Shown here piece by piece: positions 36,091-44,197 of a stretch of 64,000 bases of DNA (position 1 is the first letter of the stretch; each line of letters opens with the position of its first letter). Made by a program: the position numbers and the translations under genes. This stretch comes from an uncultured Oscillospiraceae bacterium (GTDB lineage Bacteria > Bacillota > Clostridia > Oscillospirales > Acutalibacteraceae): the NCBI GenBank assembly GCA_900552265.1, contig URZE01000002.1:124001-188000 (forward strand), given 5' to 3'. The notes beneath the pieces are model-generated. The model saw nothing but the letters and a program-made list of their open reading frames with translations. It had not been told where the DNA came from and ran no database searches.

Positions 36091-36759
36091 TTATTCATTT
36101 TCTTTTATATCCGTATTTCCTGCACACATGCCGGGTGGAGCGGAACCTCCATAAAAATTCGGAACTTTTCCTACTATAACAGTTTCTGCCGCAAGAACCG
36201 TTGTACCAACTTCGGTAACGCAGGAACATCCGGGCATAACTACACTGATTTTGGAATGAACCGTTATATATATTCTGTGGAGAGTTTGATTTATTCCGGA
36301 GTTTAAAAAATCACTTTTTATATCCGTATTGACGCTTCCAGAAGCCGAAATTTTTAGAGGAATAGGCGGTCCTTTTCCATTTAAAAGTTCCCATCCCGTA
36401 AGCGTACCGAATGCAATTGTTGTTTGTTTGTCTTTAAGTTTATAAAAATTATCCTGTATGAGTAAACTTATGTGAGATTTGAGGTTGTTTATTTTTTCCA
36501 TATTTGCAGAAACAGCTATTATCTCTTCGTCTTTATTTTTACTTAATACCACTATATCCGCGTAATATGCACCATTTTCCTTCATATCACGAGTCACAGC
36601 TTCATTTACAACATCTGTTATAAGCATTCTTGCTTTACTTGAAGAAACACTTTTTATCATTGGACGAAATTGAAAATCAAAAAATACAAACAGACAGACA
36701 GCTATTCCGAAAAAAATCATTATTTTAATTTTTAGTCTCTTGAGCGCAAATTTATTCAA
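36091..36759 (-). CDS. yunB: Sporulation protein YunB-like
   Basis: YunB is a mother-cell sporulation protein controlled by sigma-E in Bacillus and found across spore formers. The 222-residue protein starts with a single membrane segment (residues about 12-28). The conserved region follows: ARMLITDVVNEAV, FGTLTGWELLNGKGPPIPLKI, SGINQTLHRIYI and VTEVGTTVLAAETVIVGKVP. The C-terminal extension GGSAPPGMCAG is poorly conserved. It stands alone on the minus strand. Confidence 0.88.
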   Translation of the reverse strand: MNKFALKRLKIKIMIFFGIAVCLFVFFDFQFRPMIKSVSSSKARMLITDVVNEAVTRDMKENGAYYADIVVLSKNKDEEIIAVSANMEKINNLKSHISLLIQDNFYKLKDKQTTIAFGTLTGWELLNGKGPPIPLKISASGSVNTDIKSDFLNSGINQTLHRIYITVHSKISVVMPGCSCVTEVGTTVLAAETVIVGKVPNFYGGSAPPGMCAGNTDIKENE

Positions 36760-36896
36760 ACCTCCATCAGCTCCGAAAAAATTCTAATAAATTAATATAA
36801 TATATCCTATTTATTATAAATTTGTGATTTTTGGGAATGCTTATTATGAAGCAAATTAAGAAGATTTGTTTCAAAAAATTAAGGGAGAGGATAAAA

Positions 36897-37154
36897 ATGT
36901 GCGGAGAATCTCATGAACGCAATCACGACTGTGTTTGCAACAAATTTTGTGGAATTGTAAAACTCGTTATGGCAGGTATAGTCATAGGAAGTGCAGCAGG
37001 AATGGTGCTTATGTATTTTTATGATCATGATAAATGGTTGCAGTGCAAAGCTCGTAAAATGGTTAAAGATGTACAAAACACAGTACAAAATACTGCACAA
37101 AACATTCAATCTGGTATTAAATCTACCATCGGAATGGGTGACAAAGAAGACTAA
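36897..37154 (+). CDS. Small membrane protein with Cys-rich N-terminus (YtxH-like layout)
   Basis: From ATG 36897, with AAGGGAGAGG ahead of it, this is an 85-residue protein. The N-terminus (HERNHDCVCNKFCG) has three cysteines and two histidines. One membrane segment with a glycine-rich GIVIGSAAGMVLMY follows, then an amphipathic tail with VQNTVQNTAQNIQSGIK repeats. The layout resembles YtxH-like small stress or spore proteins, but I do not claim homology. It is divergent from yunB and followed by a terminator. Confidence 0.65.
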   Translation: MCGESHERNHDCVCNKFCGIVKLVMAGIVIGSAAGMVLMYFYDHDKWLQCKARKMVKDVQNTVQNTAQNIQSGIKSTIGMGDKED

Positions 37155-37200
37155 TTTTTGCTATTTATTCTGCTTTCATATTTATCACAACCGAAAAACG

Positions 37201-37242
37201 GTAAAAGTCTTTTATTTGAGATTTTTACTGTTTTATTTTTTT
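37201..37242 (+). terminator. Terminator before the phage head cassette
   Basis: GTAAAAGTCT (37201-37210) pairs with AGATTTTTAC (37220-37229), followed by TGTTTTATTTTTTT. It separates the small membrane protein gene from the terminase genes. Confidence 0.65.
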
Positions 37243-37318
37243 AGTTGCATCAAATTATGCAAAAATAAGTCGTTTTTTGACGAAATATATAACCACTAAT
37301 TTTTTCGGGAGGTATAAA

Positions 37319-37828
37319 ATGGCTAAACAAAAAACCAAAAAAAGTTTGACAAAAAAAGAAATGGCGTTCTGCAGACAATACATAGAAACCGGAAACGCCA
37401 AAGAAGCTGCAAAAATTGCGGGGTACAAAATTAACCCTCAGAAAAAAGCTGCGTCATTTCTATCAAACGATGCAATCATCAAAACAATGGAAAAAATGTT
37501 TAAAGAAAAAAAGAAAAATCTTGCTTGCAAAGCACTGTTGGGCTATGAACGTCTTGCTTTCGGAAGTATTTCGGACTGCGTAAAACTTTTGTTTTCCGAA
37601 AATCTCAAACCAAATGAATTTTCCAAAATGAATCTTTTTAACGTATCTTCCATAAAAAAATCAAAAGACGGTGGAATGGAAATAAAATTTTTTGATAGAC
37701 TTCAGGCTTTACAAAAACTTGAAGAAAACAATGATGAACAAAAAGAGGACAACGAACCGTTTTATTATGCTCTGGAAAAAAGCATAAAAAATTTGGAGCT
37801 ATCAAAAAAAGCTCAAGCGGAGAAATAG
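37319..37828 (+). CDS. Phage terminase small subunit
   Basis: The small subunit recognises phage DNA for packaging. The 169-residue protein starts at ATG 37319, behind CGGGAGGT. It has the terminase-2 type N-terminal helix-turn-helix (LTKKEMAFCRQYIETGNAKEAAKIAGY, then AASFLSND), with a basic middle and acidic tail. Its stop codon abuts the start of the large subunit, so they are coupled. First gene of the head cassette. Confidence 0.85.
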   Translation: MAKQKTKKSLTKKEMAFCRQYIETGNAKEAAKIAGYKINPQKKAASFLSNDAIIKTMEKMFKEKKKNLACKALLGYERLAFGSISDCVKLLFSENLKPNEFSKMNLFNVSSIKKSKDGGMEIKFFDRLQALQKLEENNDEQKEDNEPFYYALEKSIKNLELSKKAQAEK

Positions 37829-39079
37829 ATGATAATAAAAAATTTTTCCGAAAAGCAAACTACTGCTTTGACGTGGTGGGTTCACGGATCGGAATATGAA
37901 AAATTTGACGCAATAATTTGTGACGGATCAATAAGAAGCGGAAAAACACTTTGCATGTCGGTTTCTTTTGTTTTGTGGGCATTTTATAAATTTAACGGTT
38001 CTGCTTTTGCATTTTGTGGAAAAACAATTCGCTCACTCCGAAGGAATCTCATAACTCCTATAATTCCGATTATTCAAGGGATGGGTTTCAAATGCCGGCA
38101 AAAAATGTCTGAAAATCTAATAGAAATATCTTTTAACGGACGGACGAACCTTTTTTATCTTTTTGGAGGTAAAGACGAGTCTTCCGCTTCACTTATACAA
38201 GGTATGACTTTATCGGGTGTTTTATTTGATGAAGTCGCACTGATGCCTCGTTCTTTTGTAGATCAGGCATTGGCAAGATGTTCGGTTACAGGATCCAAAT
38301 TTTGGTTTAATTGCAATCCCGAATATCCCGGACACTGGTTTTACAAGGACTGGATACTGAAAGCCAATATGCGAAACGCTTTTTATCTTCATTTTACTAT
38401 GGACGACAATCCATCTCTTTCTGAATCCATGAAAGCCAGATACAAAAGGTTGTATACCGGAAATTTTTATCAACGTTTCATAGAAGGAAAGTGGGTTGCA
38501 GCGGAAGGACTTATATATCCCTATATGTCAGAAGATTCAGCTTTTTGTGATGTACCGAAAGGTAATTTTTCAAGATATGCCCTATCGTGTGATTACGGAA
38601 TAGTGAATCCTACTTCTTGCGGTCTTTGGGGTGAACTTGACGGAACTTGGTATCGAATAGATGAGTACTATTACGACTCCAGAAAAGAAGGTGAAACAAG
38701 AACCGACGAAGAACATTATCGGGAAATTTGCAGCATGATAGGAGATAAATTTATCGATTCCATGACTGTTGACCCATCGGCCGCAAGCTTTATAACACTT
38801 ATCAGACGCTGTGGAAGACTGAAAGTTATACCGGCCAAAAACAACGTAACTGAGGGAATAAAAGATGTTTCCGCTGCTCTAAAGAAAGGAGAAATAAAAA
38901 TATGTAGAAACTGTATAAATTCCATGAGAGAATTTTCTCTTTACCGTTGGAATGATAATGGCAATAAAGATTCACCTATCAAAGAAAATGATCACGCAAT
39001 GGATGATATACGATATTTCGTAAGTACAATAATGGGCGCCGATGATGACGTGTTTTTCGCTTTGGCTGCCCGAAGATAA
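37829..39079 (+). CDS. Phage terminase large subunit (PBSX-type)
   Basis: The packaging ATPase/nuclease. The 416-residue protein has Walker A GSIRSGKT (residues 33-40), Walker B VLFDEVALM (131-139) and a C-terminal RNase H-like nuclease region with the acidic residues of SCDYGIVNP and SMTVDPSA, followed by DHAMDDIRY. All motifs are intact and the length is normal for PBSX-type terminases. It follows the small subunit directly. Confidence 0.92.
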   Translation: MIIKNFSEKQTTALTWWVHGSEYEKFDAIICDGSIRSGKTLCMSVSFVLWAFYKFNGSAFAFCGKTIRSLRRNLITPIIPIIQGMGFKCRQKMSENLIEISFNGRTNLFYLFGGKDESSASLIQGMTLSGVLFDEVALMPRSFVDQALARCSVTGSKFWFNCNPEYPGHWFYKDWILKANMRNAFYLHFTMDDNPSLSESMKARYKRLYTGNFYQRFIEGKWVAAEGLIYPYMSEDSAFCDVPKGNFSRYALSCDYGIVNPTSCGLWGELDGTWYRIDEYYYDSRKEGETRTDEEHYREICSMIGDKFIDSMTVDPSAASFITLIRRCGRLKVIPAKNNVTEGIKDVSAALKKGEIKICRNCINSMREFSLYRWNDNGNKDSPIKENDHAMDDIRYFVSTIMGADDDVFFALAARR

Positions 39080-39094
39080 TAAAGGAGTGTAAAA

Positions 39095-40270
39095 GTGGAA
39101 TTTTTTAAAAAGAAAAAACCTATTCCTGCCGCCGTTCAAACAGCACCCTGTCCGTGTCCTCACAATTATCCCTTTACTGCGATTGAAAAATACACAGGGC
39201 TTTCCGGTCCGGAAATTAAACTTTACAAAACTTTAAGAGAGGCTGTCCCGATTATCGATGCTGCCATTTCAAAAATTTTAAGACTGACAGGCGAATTTAA
39301 AATCGAATGCGAAGATGAGCAGCTACAGGAAAAAATTAATAATTTCATTACAAATATTCAGGTTAATTCCTGTTCTAAAAATGCAAACGGATTTATTCTT
39401 TCTCACCTTGACCAACTTATTACATACGGAACGGCAGTCGGAGAAATAGTAATGGATGCAACCGGAGAAAATATTGCCGCACTTTATAATTCTTCACTGT
39501 CGGACATTGAACTCAAAACCGGAGAAAATCCTCTTAAACTTGAAATTTTTCGCAAGAATAAAGATGGTTCTTACGAAGCTGTGCAGTATCCGGAATTAAT
39601 AATGATTTCAACCCTTAATTCCGAACCGGGTCATATTTACGGCAATTCCATAATGAAAGGACTTCCTTTCGTAAGCAATGTACTTTTGAAAATATACCAC
39701 AGTATAGGAATCAACTGGGAACGGTTGGGAAATATAAGATTTGCCGTTACATACAAGCCCTCAAGCGATTCCGGAGAACGCATGTATTCACGTGAAAGAG
39801 CAACTCAGATTGCTTCCGAATGGAGTAAAACAATGCAAAATTCGATGACTCCAAGCGATTTTATTACCATAGGCGATGTGAGTATTAAGGTTATAGGAGC
39901 GGATAACCCGATTTTGGACAGTCAAGTTCCCGTAAGACAAATGCTCGAACAGATAGTAAGCAAATTATCCATTCCTCCGTTCTTGCTCGGATTAAATTGG
40001 TCAACTACAGAGACAATGTCAACTCAACAAGCTGAAATACTTAGCAGTGAACTCGAATCTTATCGAAGACTTTTAAATCCTGTTATCAGAAAAATTTGCG
40101 ATACCTTTCTAATGCTTCAGGGAATACAAACAAACTACAAAATAATTTGGAACACGATCGATTTAAAAGATCAGCTTCAAATAGCAAACACTCGCCTTAC
40201 AAATGCAAGAGCTCTCGAAATAGAGAAGCGCATAGAAAAAAATATGCAAAGTGATGGTGAACAATTATGA
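39095..40270 (+). CDS. Phage portal protein
   Basis: The portal forms the DNA entry ring at one vertex of the capsid. The 391-residue protein shows the portal-type pattern: an N-terminal AVPIIDAAISKILRLTG segment, PGHIYGNSIMKGLPFVSN, and a C-terminal helical region after PPFLLGLNWSTTETMSTQQA. GGAGTG precedes the GTG start. It overlaps the protease gene by 4 bases. Size and place after terL support the call. Confidence 0.85.
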   Translation: MEFFKKKKPIPAAVQTAPCPCPHNYPFTAIEKYTGLSGPEIKLYKTLREAVPIIDAAISKILRLTGEFKIECEDEQLQEKINNFITNIQVNSCSKNANGFILSHLDQLITYGTAVGEIVMDATGENIAALYNSSLSDIELKTGENPLKLEIFRKNKDGSYEAVQYPELIMISTLNSEPGHIYGNSIMKGLPFVSNVLLKIYHSIGINWERLGNIRFAVTYKPSSDSGERMYSRERATQIASEWSKTMQNSMTPSDFITIGDVSIKVIGADNPILDSQVPVRQMLEQIVSKLSIPPFLLGLNWSTTETMSTQQAEILSSELESYRRLLNPVIRKICDTFLMLQGIQTNYKIIWNTIDLKDQLQIANTRLTNARALEIEKRIEKNMQSDGEQL

Positions 40271-41262
40271 AAGACGGTTATGTTGTAAAAAACAAGTCCG
40301 AATCCAAAGTTACCGAAAAAGAACTTGAACTTATAAACAGATTTACCAGAAGAAAATTCACACAAGAAGAAATTTACACTTTTACGGTAGTACTTTGCGA
40401 CAACGATATCGACAGAGAAAACGAAAGATTTTCTGACGAAGCTCTTGAAAAACTTGCCGAACTCTATGTGGGAAAAACAGGAATAATTGACCACAATGCT
40501 TCAAGCGAAAATCAAACCGCAAGAATTTACACATGCAAAACGGAATTTGTTGAAAAGAAACTCAACAAACTTAAAGAACCATACAAGAGACTTGTCGCAA
40601 AAGCCTATATGCCAAAATCTGATAAAAATAAAGATATTATCCTTGAAATAGATTCCGGAATAAAAAAAGAAGTCAGTGTAGGTTGCATGGTTTCAAGTAA
40701 AATTTGCTCCGTTTGCGGAAAAGATATCGCTAAAGAATCGTGTGCTCACATAAAAGGACGTCGATACAGAAAAGACGGTGTATCAAGGATTTGTCATGTT
40801 ACTCTCGAAAATCCTACAGATGCTTATGAATGGTCTTTTGTAGCAGTACCGGCTCAACCAGAAGCCGGAGTTATAAAGGCGTTTATCCCAACACAGAATG
40901 GAGGTGATACAAAAGTGGAGGACATTATAAAAAGCTTAAATTCCGGCGAATCGTTGACACTTAGCAAACAACAATCTCAGAAACTTTTTAGTTTAATAGA
41001 ATCTCTTCGTGAAAAAGCCGAAATCGGAGATTTCTACAAAGAAGAACTTAAAAGCGAAGTAATTAAACTATCAGCCGCTGTTCAACCTGAGGTAAGTTTA
41101 AATCTTATGAAAAGCGTTGCCGAAAAATTAAGTATCAACGAGCTTAAATCCTTTAGAGACAGCTTTAAATCCAGACTTTCACAATTGATTCCATCAAAAC
41201 CACAGTTAAGCACAGAAAACCCAAATTTATCCCCAAATCTGAACACTCAATTTAAAATATAA
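40267..41262 (+). CDS. Prohead protease with fused scaffold domain
   Basis: A 331-residue protein that should mature the capsid. Residues about 35-215 form the protease part, with GIIDHNASSENQTARIY holding the expected His and KKEVSVGCMVSSK the expected Ser region. A four-Cys/His insert (ICSVCGKDIAKESCAHIKG) lies inside it. Residues about 217-331 are helical and charged, like a scaffold. A strong internal ribosome binding site occurs at the domain boundary, described separately. The gene overlaps the portal gene by 4 bases. Confidence 0.8.
   Translation: MKDGYVVKNKSESKVTEKELELINRFTRRKFTQEEIYTFTVVLCDNDIDRENERFSDEALEKLAELYVGKTGIIDHNASSENQTARIYTCKTEFVEKKLNKLKEPYKRLVAKAYMPKSDKNKDIILEIDSGIKKEVSVGCMVSSKICSVCGKDIAKESCAHIKGRRYRKDGVSRICHVTLENPTDAYEWSFVAVPAQPEAGVIKAFIPTQNGGDTKVEDIIKSLNSGESLTLSKQQSQKLFSLIESLREKAEIGDFYKEELKSEVIKLSAAVQPEVSLNLMKSVAEKLSINELKSFRDSFKSRLSQLIPSKPQLSTENPNLSPNLNTQFKI
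40915..41262 (+). CDS. Nested scaffold protein from an internal start
   Basis: GGAGGTGAT at 40900-40908 lies inside the protease gene. It is followed 6 nt later by an in-frame GTG at 40915 that would give a 115-residue protein equal to the scaffold-like C-terminal part. Lambda and other phages make scaffold this way from within a protease gene. The match in layout is good, but translation is inferred. Confidence 0.55.
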   Translation: MEDIIKSLNSGESLTLSKQQSQKLFSLIESLREKAEIGDFYKEELKSEVIKLSAAVQPEVSLNLMKSVAEKLSINELKSFRDSFKSRLSQLIPSKPQLSTENPNLSPNLNTQFKI

Positions 41263-41282
41263 TAAAACGGAGGAATATAAAA

Positions 41283-42305
41283 ATGGCATTTTGTGATTCA
41301 ATAAAACTCGAAAAAGGCATGTATTCCGTAAGCGGAAAAGGATTTACTCAGGTACTCGAAGAACTGGATCCTTCAGAAAATTACAAAGGAACTCCAATGG
41401 AAAATCTTGACGCTTATGAACGTCAACTCAAACGTTTCGGAATAAAAGTCAACGGACCCGGATGTGACAAAGTTGAAAAATTTTTCAGTGCTACTGACTC
41501 TGCAATTCTTTTTCCCGAATTTATTTCAAGAGCTATTAAAAAAGGTTTAACAGCTTGTGACATTTTACCTTCGATAACTGCCGCAAACACCTTTATCGAC
41601 GGCATTGACTACAGAACCATTTCTTCTACTACGGAAAATTATGATTCAAGTACGATGGGCGGAGAAGGAAAATTAATAAGAGCTGTAAACGTAACAACAA
41701 ACGATTCTCTTATAAAACTCAAAAAATACGGCAGACTGTTTTCTTCTACATATGAAGCTTTAAGATTCCAAAATTTAGATGTTGTATCCATAATTTTCAA
41801 ACAAATCGGTATGGACATTGCTTGTGAAATGCTTGAAGATGCTGTAACAACTTTGATGCCGGGAACTTCAGAAAGCGGTTCGGTTGAAAATGCAGCCACT
41901 TTAGGAACACTTACATATGCGGATCTTCTTAAACTTTGGGCGAAACTTTCTCCGTATCAACCCAACGTAATGATAGCAAGCGCAGAAACAGTAAAAGATA
42001 TATTGAGTCTTTCAAGTATGCAAGACGCACAAGCCGGACTGGCTTTCCACGGAACCGGTCATCTTGTAACTCCATTGGGAGCAAAACTTGTTGTGAATGA
42101 AAAAGTTGACGCACAAAAAATTCTTGGTATAGACAAAAATTTCGCATTACAGATGATTCAATCCGGAGGAGTAACCGTGGAATATGACAAAGTAATCGAA
42201 AAACAACTCGAAAAAGCTGCAGTAAGTATGAATGTGGGATTCTCCAAAATATTCAAAGGTGCCGTAAAGGTCCTCAATTACAAGAGCAATTCACAAGCTG
42301 GTTAA
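41283..42305 (+). CDS. Phage major capsid protein
   Basis: A 340-residue protein following the protease/scaffold gene. It has FFSATDSAILFPEFISRAIKKG near its N-terminus and a P-domain-like region GKLIRAVNVTTNDSLIKLKKYGRLFSSTYE, with LVTPLGAKLVVNEKV late. This is the pattern of HK97-fold capsid proteins that lack a long delta domain, since the scaffold is separate. CGGAGGA precedes the ATG. It is followed by a hairpin. Confidence 0.85.
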   Translation: MAFCDSIKLEKGMYSVSGKGFTQVLEELDPSENYKGTPMENLDAYERQLKRFGIKVNGPGCDKVEKFFSATDSAILFPEFISRAIKKGLTACDILPSITAANTFIDGIDYRTISSTTENYDSSTMGGEGKLIRAVNVTTNDSLIKLKKYGRLFSSTYEALRFQNLDVVSIIFKQIGMDIACEMLEDAVTTLMPGTSESGSVENAATLGTLTYADLLKLWAKLSPYQPNVMIASAETVKDILSLSSMQDAQAGLAFHGTGHLVTPLGAKLVVNEKVDAQKILGIDKNFALQMIQSGGVTVEYDKVIEKQLEKAAVSMNVGFSKIFKGAVKVLNYKSNSQAG

Positions 42306-42320
42306 TCCGTTTTAGAAAAA

Positions 42321-42351
42321 GTTTTCCCCGGTACCAAAATATCGGGGAAAC
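42321..42351 (+). repeat. Hairpin after the capsid gene
   Basis: GTTTTCCCCG (42321-42330) pairs with TCGGGGAAAC (42342-42351). No T-run follows, so it more likely protects the abundant capsid message or sets a processing point than ends transcription. Confidence 0.55.
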
Positions 42352-42376
42352 AAATATTTAAAAAGGAGGAATTTTT

Positions 42377-42742
42377 TTGAATTTAAACGAAATTATCAAA
42401 AGATTTTCCATAATTGCTGATTTGTCTTGGGATGAGGCTTCTCCATGGACATCTGTCTGCGAAGATGCATGTCTTGAAATAAGAAGTAATCTTCGAGATG
42501 ATGTAAAAGAAGAAGATAATGAACGCTGTCTTAATGCAGCCGCAGCTGCTTTGGCTTTTTACAGATATGTCCTTTACCGTTGTTCGGGTGGTGGAATGGA
42601 ATCTTTTACGGCAGGCGAAATAAGAATCAAAACAGATGCAAAAACTCATGCAAAAATGGCTTACAACGTTTGGTTAGATGCAAAACGTTCAATTTCCGAT
42701 TTGTTAAAAGATACTGAATTTATGTTCGAAAGGATTATGTAA
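42377..42742 (+). CDS. Probable phage head-tail connector protein
   Basis: A 121-residue helical protein directly after the capsid gene, the usual place for the gp6-like connector. It has a NAAAAALAFYRYVLYRCSGG helix and ends in an acidic helix. AAGGAGGA precedes the TTG start at 42377. The call is by position and size more than by sequence motif. Confidence 0.55.
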   Translation: MNLNEIIKRFSIIADLSWDEASPWTSVCEDACLEIRSNLRDDVKEEDNERCLNAAAAALAFYRYVLYRCSGGGMESFTAGEIRIKTDAKTHAKMAYNVWLDAKRSISDLLKDTEFMFERIM

Positions 42743-42744
42743 AA

Positions 42745-43068
42745 ATGAAAACCAGAGCAAGAATTCTTATTTCGAACTACGGACAAGATATTATAGTTAA
42801 AAAAAGTGAAAACGACGAACCCATTTATACCCAAGCATTTATTCAACCTCTTCGCTGTGACCAACAAAGTGAGCTTTACGGCGATTATGATAAGAAAAAT
42901 GCAGAACAGTACCTTTGTATAGGGCTTCCCGAAATAAAACTTTCCTCTGCTCCCAATGCAGTCATAATCGTAGATAATCAAAATTATGTCATCATAAAAG
43001 CAGAAGAAGTTATTTTTTCAAACAGAGTTTTATATGAACGTGCTGTTTTGGAAAAATCCGAATCTTAA
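42745..43068 (+). CDS. Probable phage head-closure protein
   Basis: A 107-residue, mostly beta protein starting 2 nt after the upstream stop. It reads ARILISNYGQDIIVKKSENDEPIYTQAFIQPL and then a strand-rich C-terminus with VIIVDNQNYVIIKAEEV, like small head-closure or stopper proteins. No catalytic motif. The call rests on cassette order. Confidence 0.5.
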   Translation: MKTRARILISNYGQDIIVKKSENDEPIYTQAFIQPLRCDQQSELYGDYDKKNAEQYLCIGLPEIKLSSAPNAVIIVDNQNYVIIKAEEVIFSNRVLYERAVLEKSES

Positions 43069-43081
43069 AATTTATAATTTA

Positions 43082-43127
43082 CAATACCAAGGCCTTCTTT
43101 TTTTAGATTGTCTTGATATTGTTTTTT
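43082..43127 (+). terminator. Terminator inside the phage cassette
   Basis: CAATACCAAGGC (43082-43093) pairs with GTCTTGATATTG (43110-43121), with one mismatch, followed by six T. It cuts the last small gene off from the main head operon, or acts as an attenuator. Confidence 0.6.
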
Positions 43128-43158
43128 AACTTGCAAAAAATTCTGGAGGAAAATATAT

Positions 43159-43599
43159 ATGCATAAAAATCAAAAAAATAAAATATTTAAAAAATCGTCT
43201 CTTACAGAACCTATAATCGTATCCGGAAAATATTTCGGAATAAAATTATTATCCGCATATGATTTTATGCTCTGCTCCAAAATGCTTGACAGATTGACTG
43301 CATACTTACTATTTGAAGGTTTTGACAAAACTCTTAGTTACAGAATTGCTGAAAAAGCATGTGTGGTAGCTATGTGTCTTTATGACTCCGAAAATTGTAA
43401 AATATTTAGAAACGGGCTCGAAGTTCTCAAAAATCTTACCCCTGATGAAATTAAACTTATATATACCGAATATGTAAAATTAATTAAAAAAATAATTAAA
43501 CGTGACAAAGTAGCTCGTGACATACTTGAACGCATTAAAAAAAATAAATTTCAAAACATCATGAAATCTTATGATAAATTTATTGCAAACGAAAAATAA
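43159..43599 (+). CDS. Small phage-type protein, possibly tail-assembly chaperone-like
   Basis: A 146-residue basic helical protein preceded by CTGGAGGA. It has a YFGIKLLSAYDFMLCSKMLDRLT stretch and FRNGLEVLKNLTPDEIKLIY, a pattern I associate with small phage tail-assembly proteins. No other tail gene is present. It ends just before the rimP promoter. The assignment is tentative. Confidence 0.4.
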   Translation: MHKNQKNKIFKKSSLTEPIIVSGKYFGIKLLSAYDFMLCSKMLDRLTAYLLFEGFDKTLSYRIAEKACVVAMCLYDSENCKIFRNGLEVLKNLTPDEIKLIYTEYVKLIKKIIKRDKVARDILERIKKNKFQNIMKSYDKFIANEK

Positions 43600-43614
43600 A
43601 TATTTTAAAATTAC

Positions 43615-43643
43615 TTGACTTTATTTTGATTTATGTTTAAAAT
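43615..43643 (+). promoter_or_regulatory. Promoter of the rimP-nusA-infB operon
   Basis: TTGACT at 43615-43620, 17 bases, TAAAAT at 43638-43643. It lies 16 bases after the last cassette gene. Confidence 0.7.
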
Positions 43644-43660
43644 GATTGAGTAACTTGTAA

Positions 43661-43690
43661 GCAAAGAGAGTGGGTTAATCCCGCTCTTTT
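43661..43690 (+). promoter_or_regulatory. rimP leader hairpin
   Basis: AGAGTGGG (43667-43674) pairs with CCCGCTCT (43680-43687) around a TTAAT loop and is followed by TTTT, just ahead of the rimP ribosome binding site. A conserved terminator-like hairpin in front of rimP is known in Firmicutes. It is probably a site of transcription attenuation, perhaps by NusA. Confidence 0.65.
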
Positions 43691-43710
43691 GTCCGTATTG
43701 GAGGCATGAA

Positions 43711-44184
43711 ATGAGTAAACCTGTAAAAGTAAACAGCATTTCGGAAACTGTGTATTCCATTGCAAAACCGATTGCAGAAAGTTTAAATCTTGAAATTTGG
43801 GACGTGAAATTCGTAAAAGAAGGTCCTAACAGATATTTAAGAATTTTTATAGACAATGATGCGGGAATAACTTTGGATGACTGTGAAAAAATGAGTCGTG
43901 CAATAAACGACCCACTTGACGAACTTGACCCTATTCCGTTTTCGTACATTCTTGAAGTTTGTTCGCCGGGAATAGAAAGAGAACTCACAAAAGATTGGCA
44001 TTTTCAAAAATATATTAATTCGGAGATAATAATAAAATTTATACGTCCGAACGAAAACAACGAAAAAGAAACAGTAGGAACTTTAGTAAATTTTGATAAG
44101 AATTTTATAACAATAAAAACACCTGATGAGAAAATATTAAACTCAGACAGAAAAAATATATCACATGTAAATTTAAAGTATTAA
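43711..44184 (+). CDS. rimP: Ribosome maturation factor RimP
   Basis: RimP helps assemble the 30S subunit. The 157-residue protein has LEIWDVKFVKEGPNRYLRIFID, the DDCEKMSRAINDPLDE segment and LEVCSPGIERELT, all typical, and a C-terminal SH3-like domain. A TTGGAGG site precedes the ATG. It is the first gene of the nusA-infB operon. Confidence 0.96.
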   Translation: MSKPVKVNSISETVYSIAKPIAESLNLEIWDVKFVKEGPNRYLRIFIDNDAGITLDDCEKMSRAINDPLDELDPIPFSYILEVCSPGIERELTKDWHFQKYINSEIIIKFIRPNENNEKETVGTLVNFDKNFITIKTPDEKILNSDRKNISHVNLKY

Positions 44185-44197
44185 GGAGAAATTGAAA

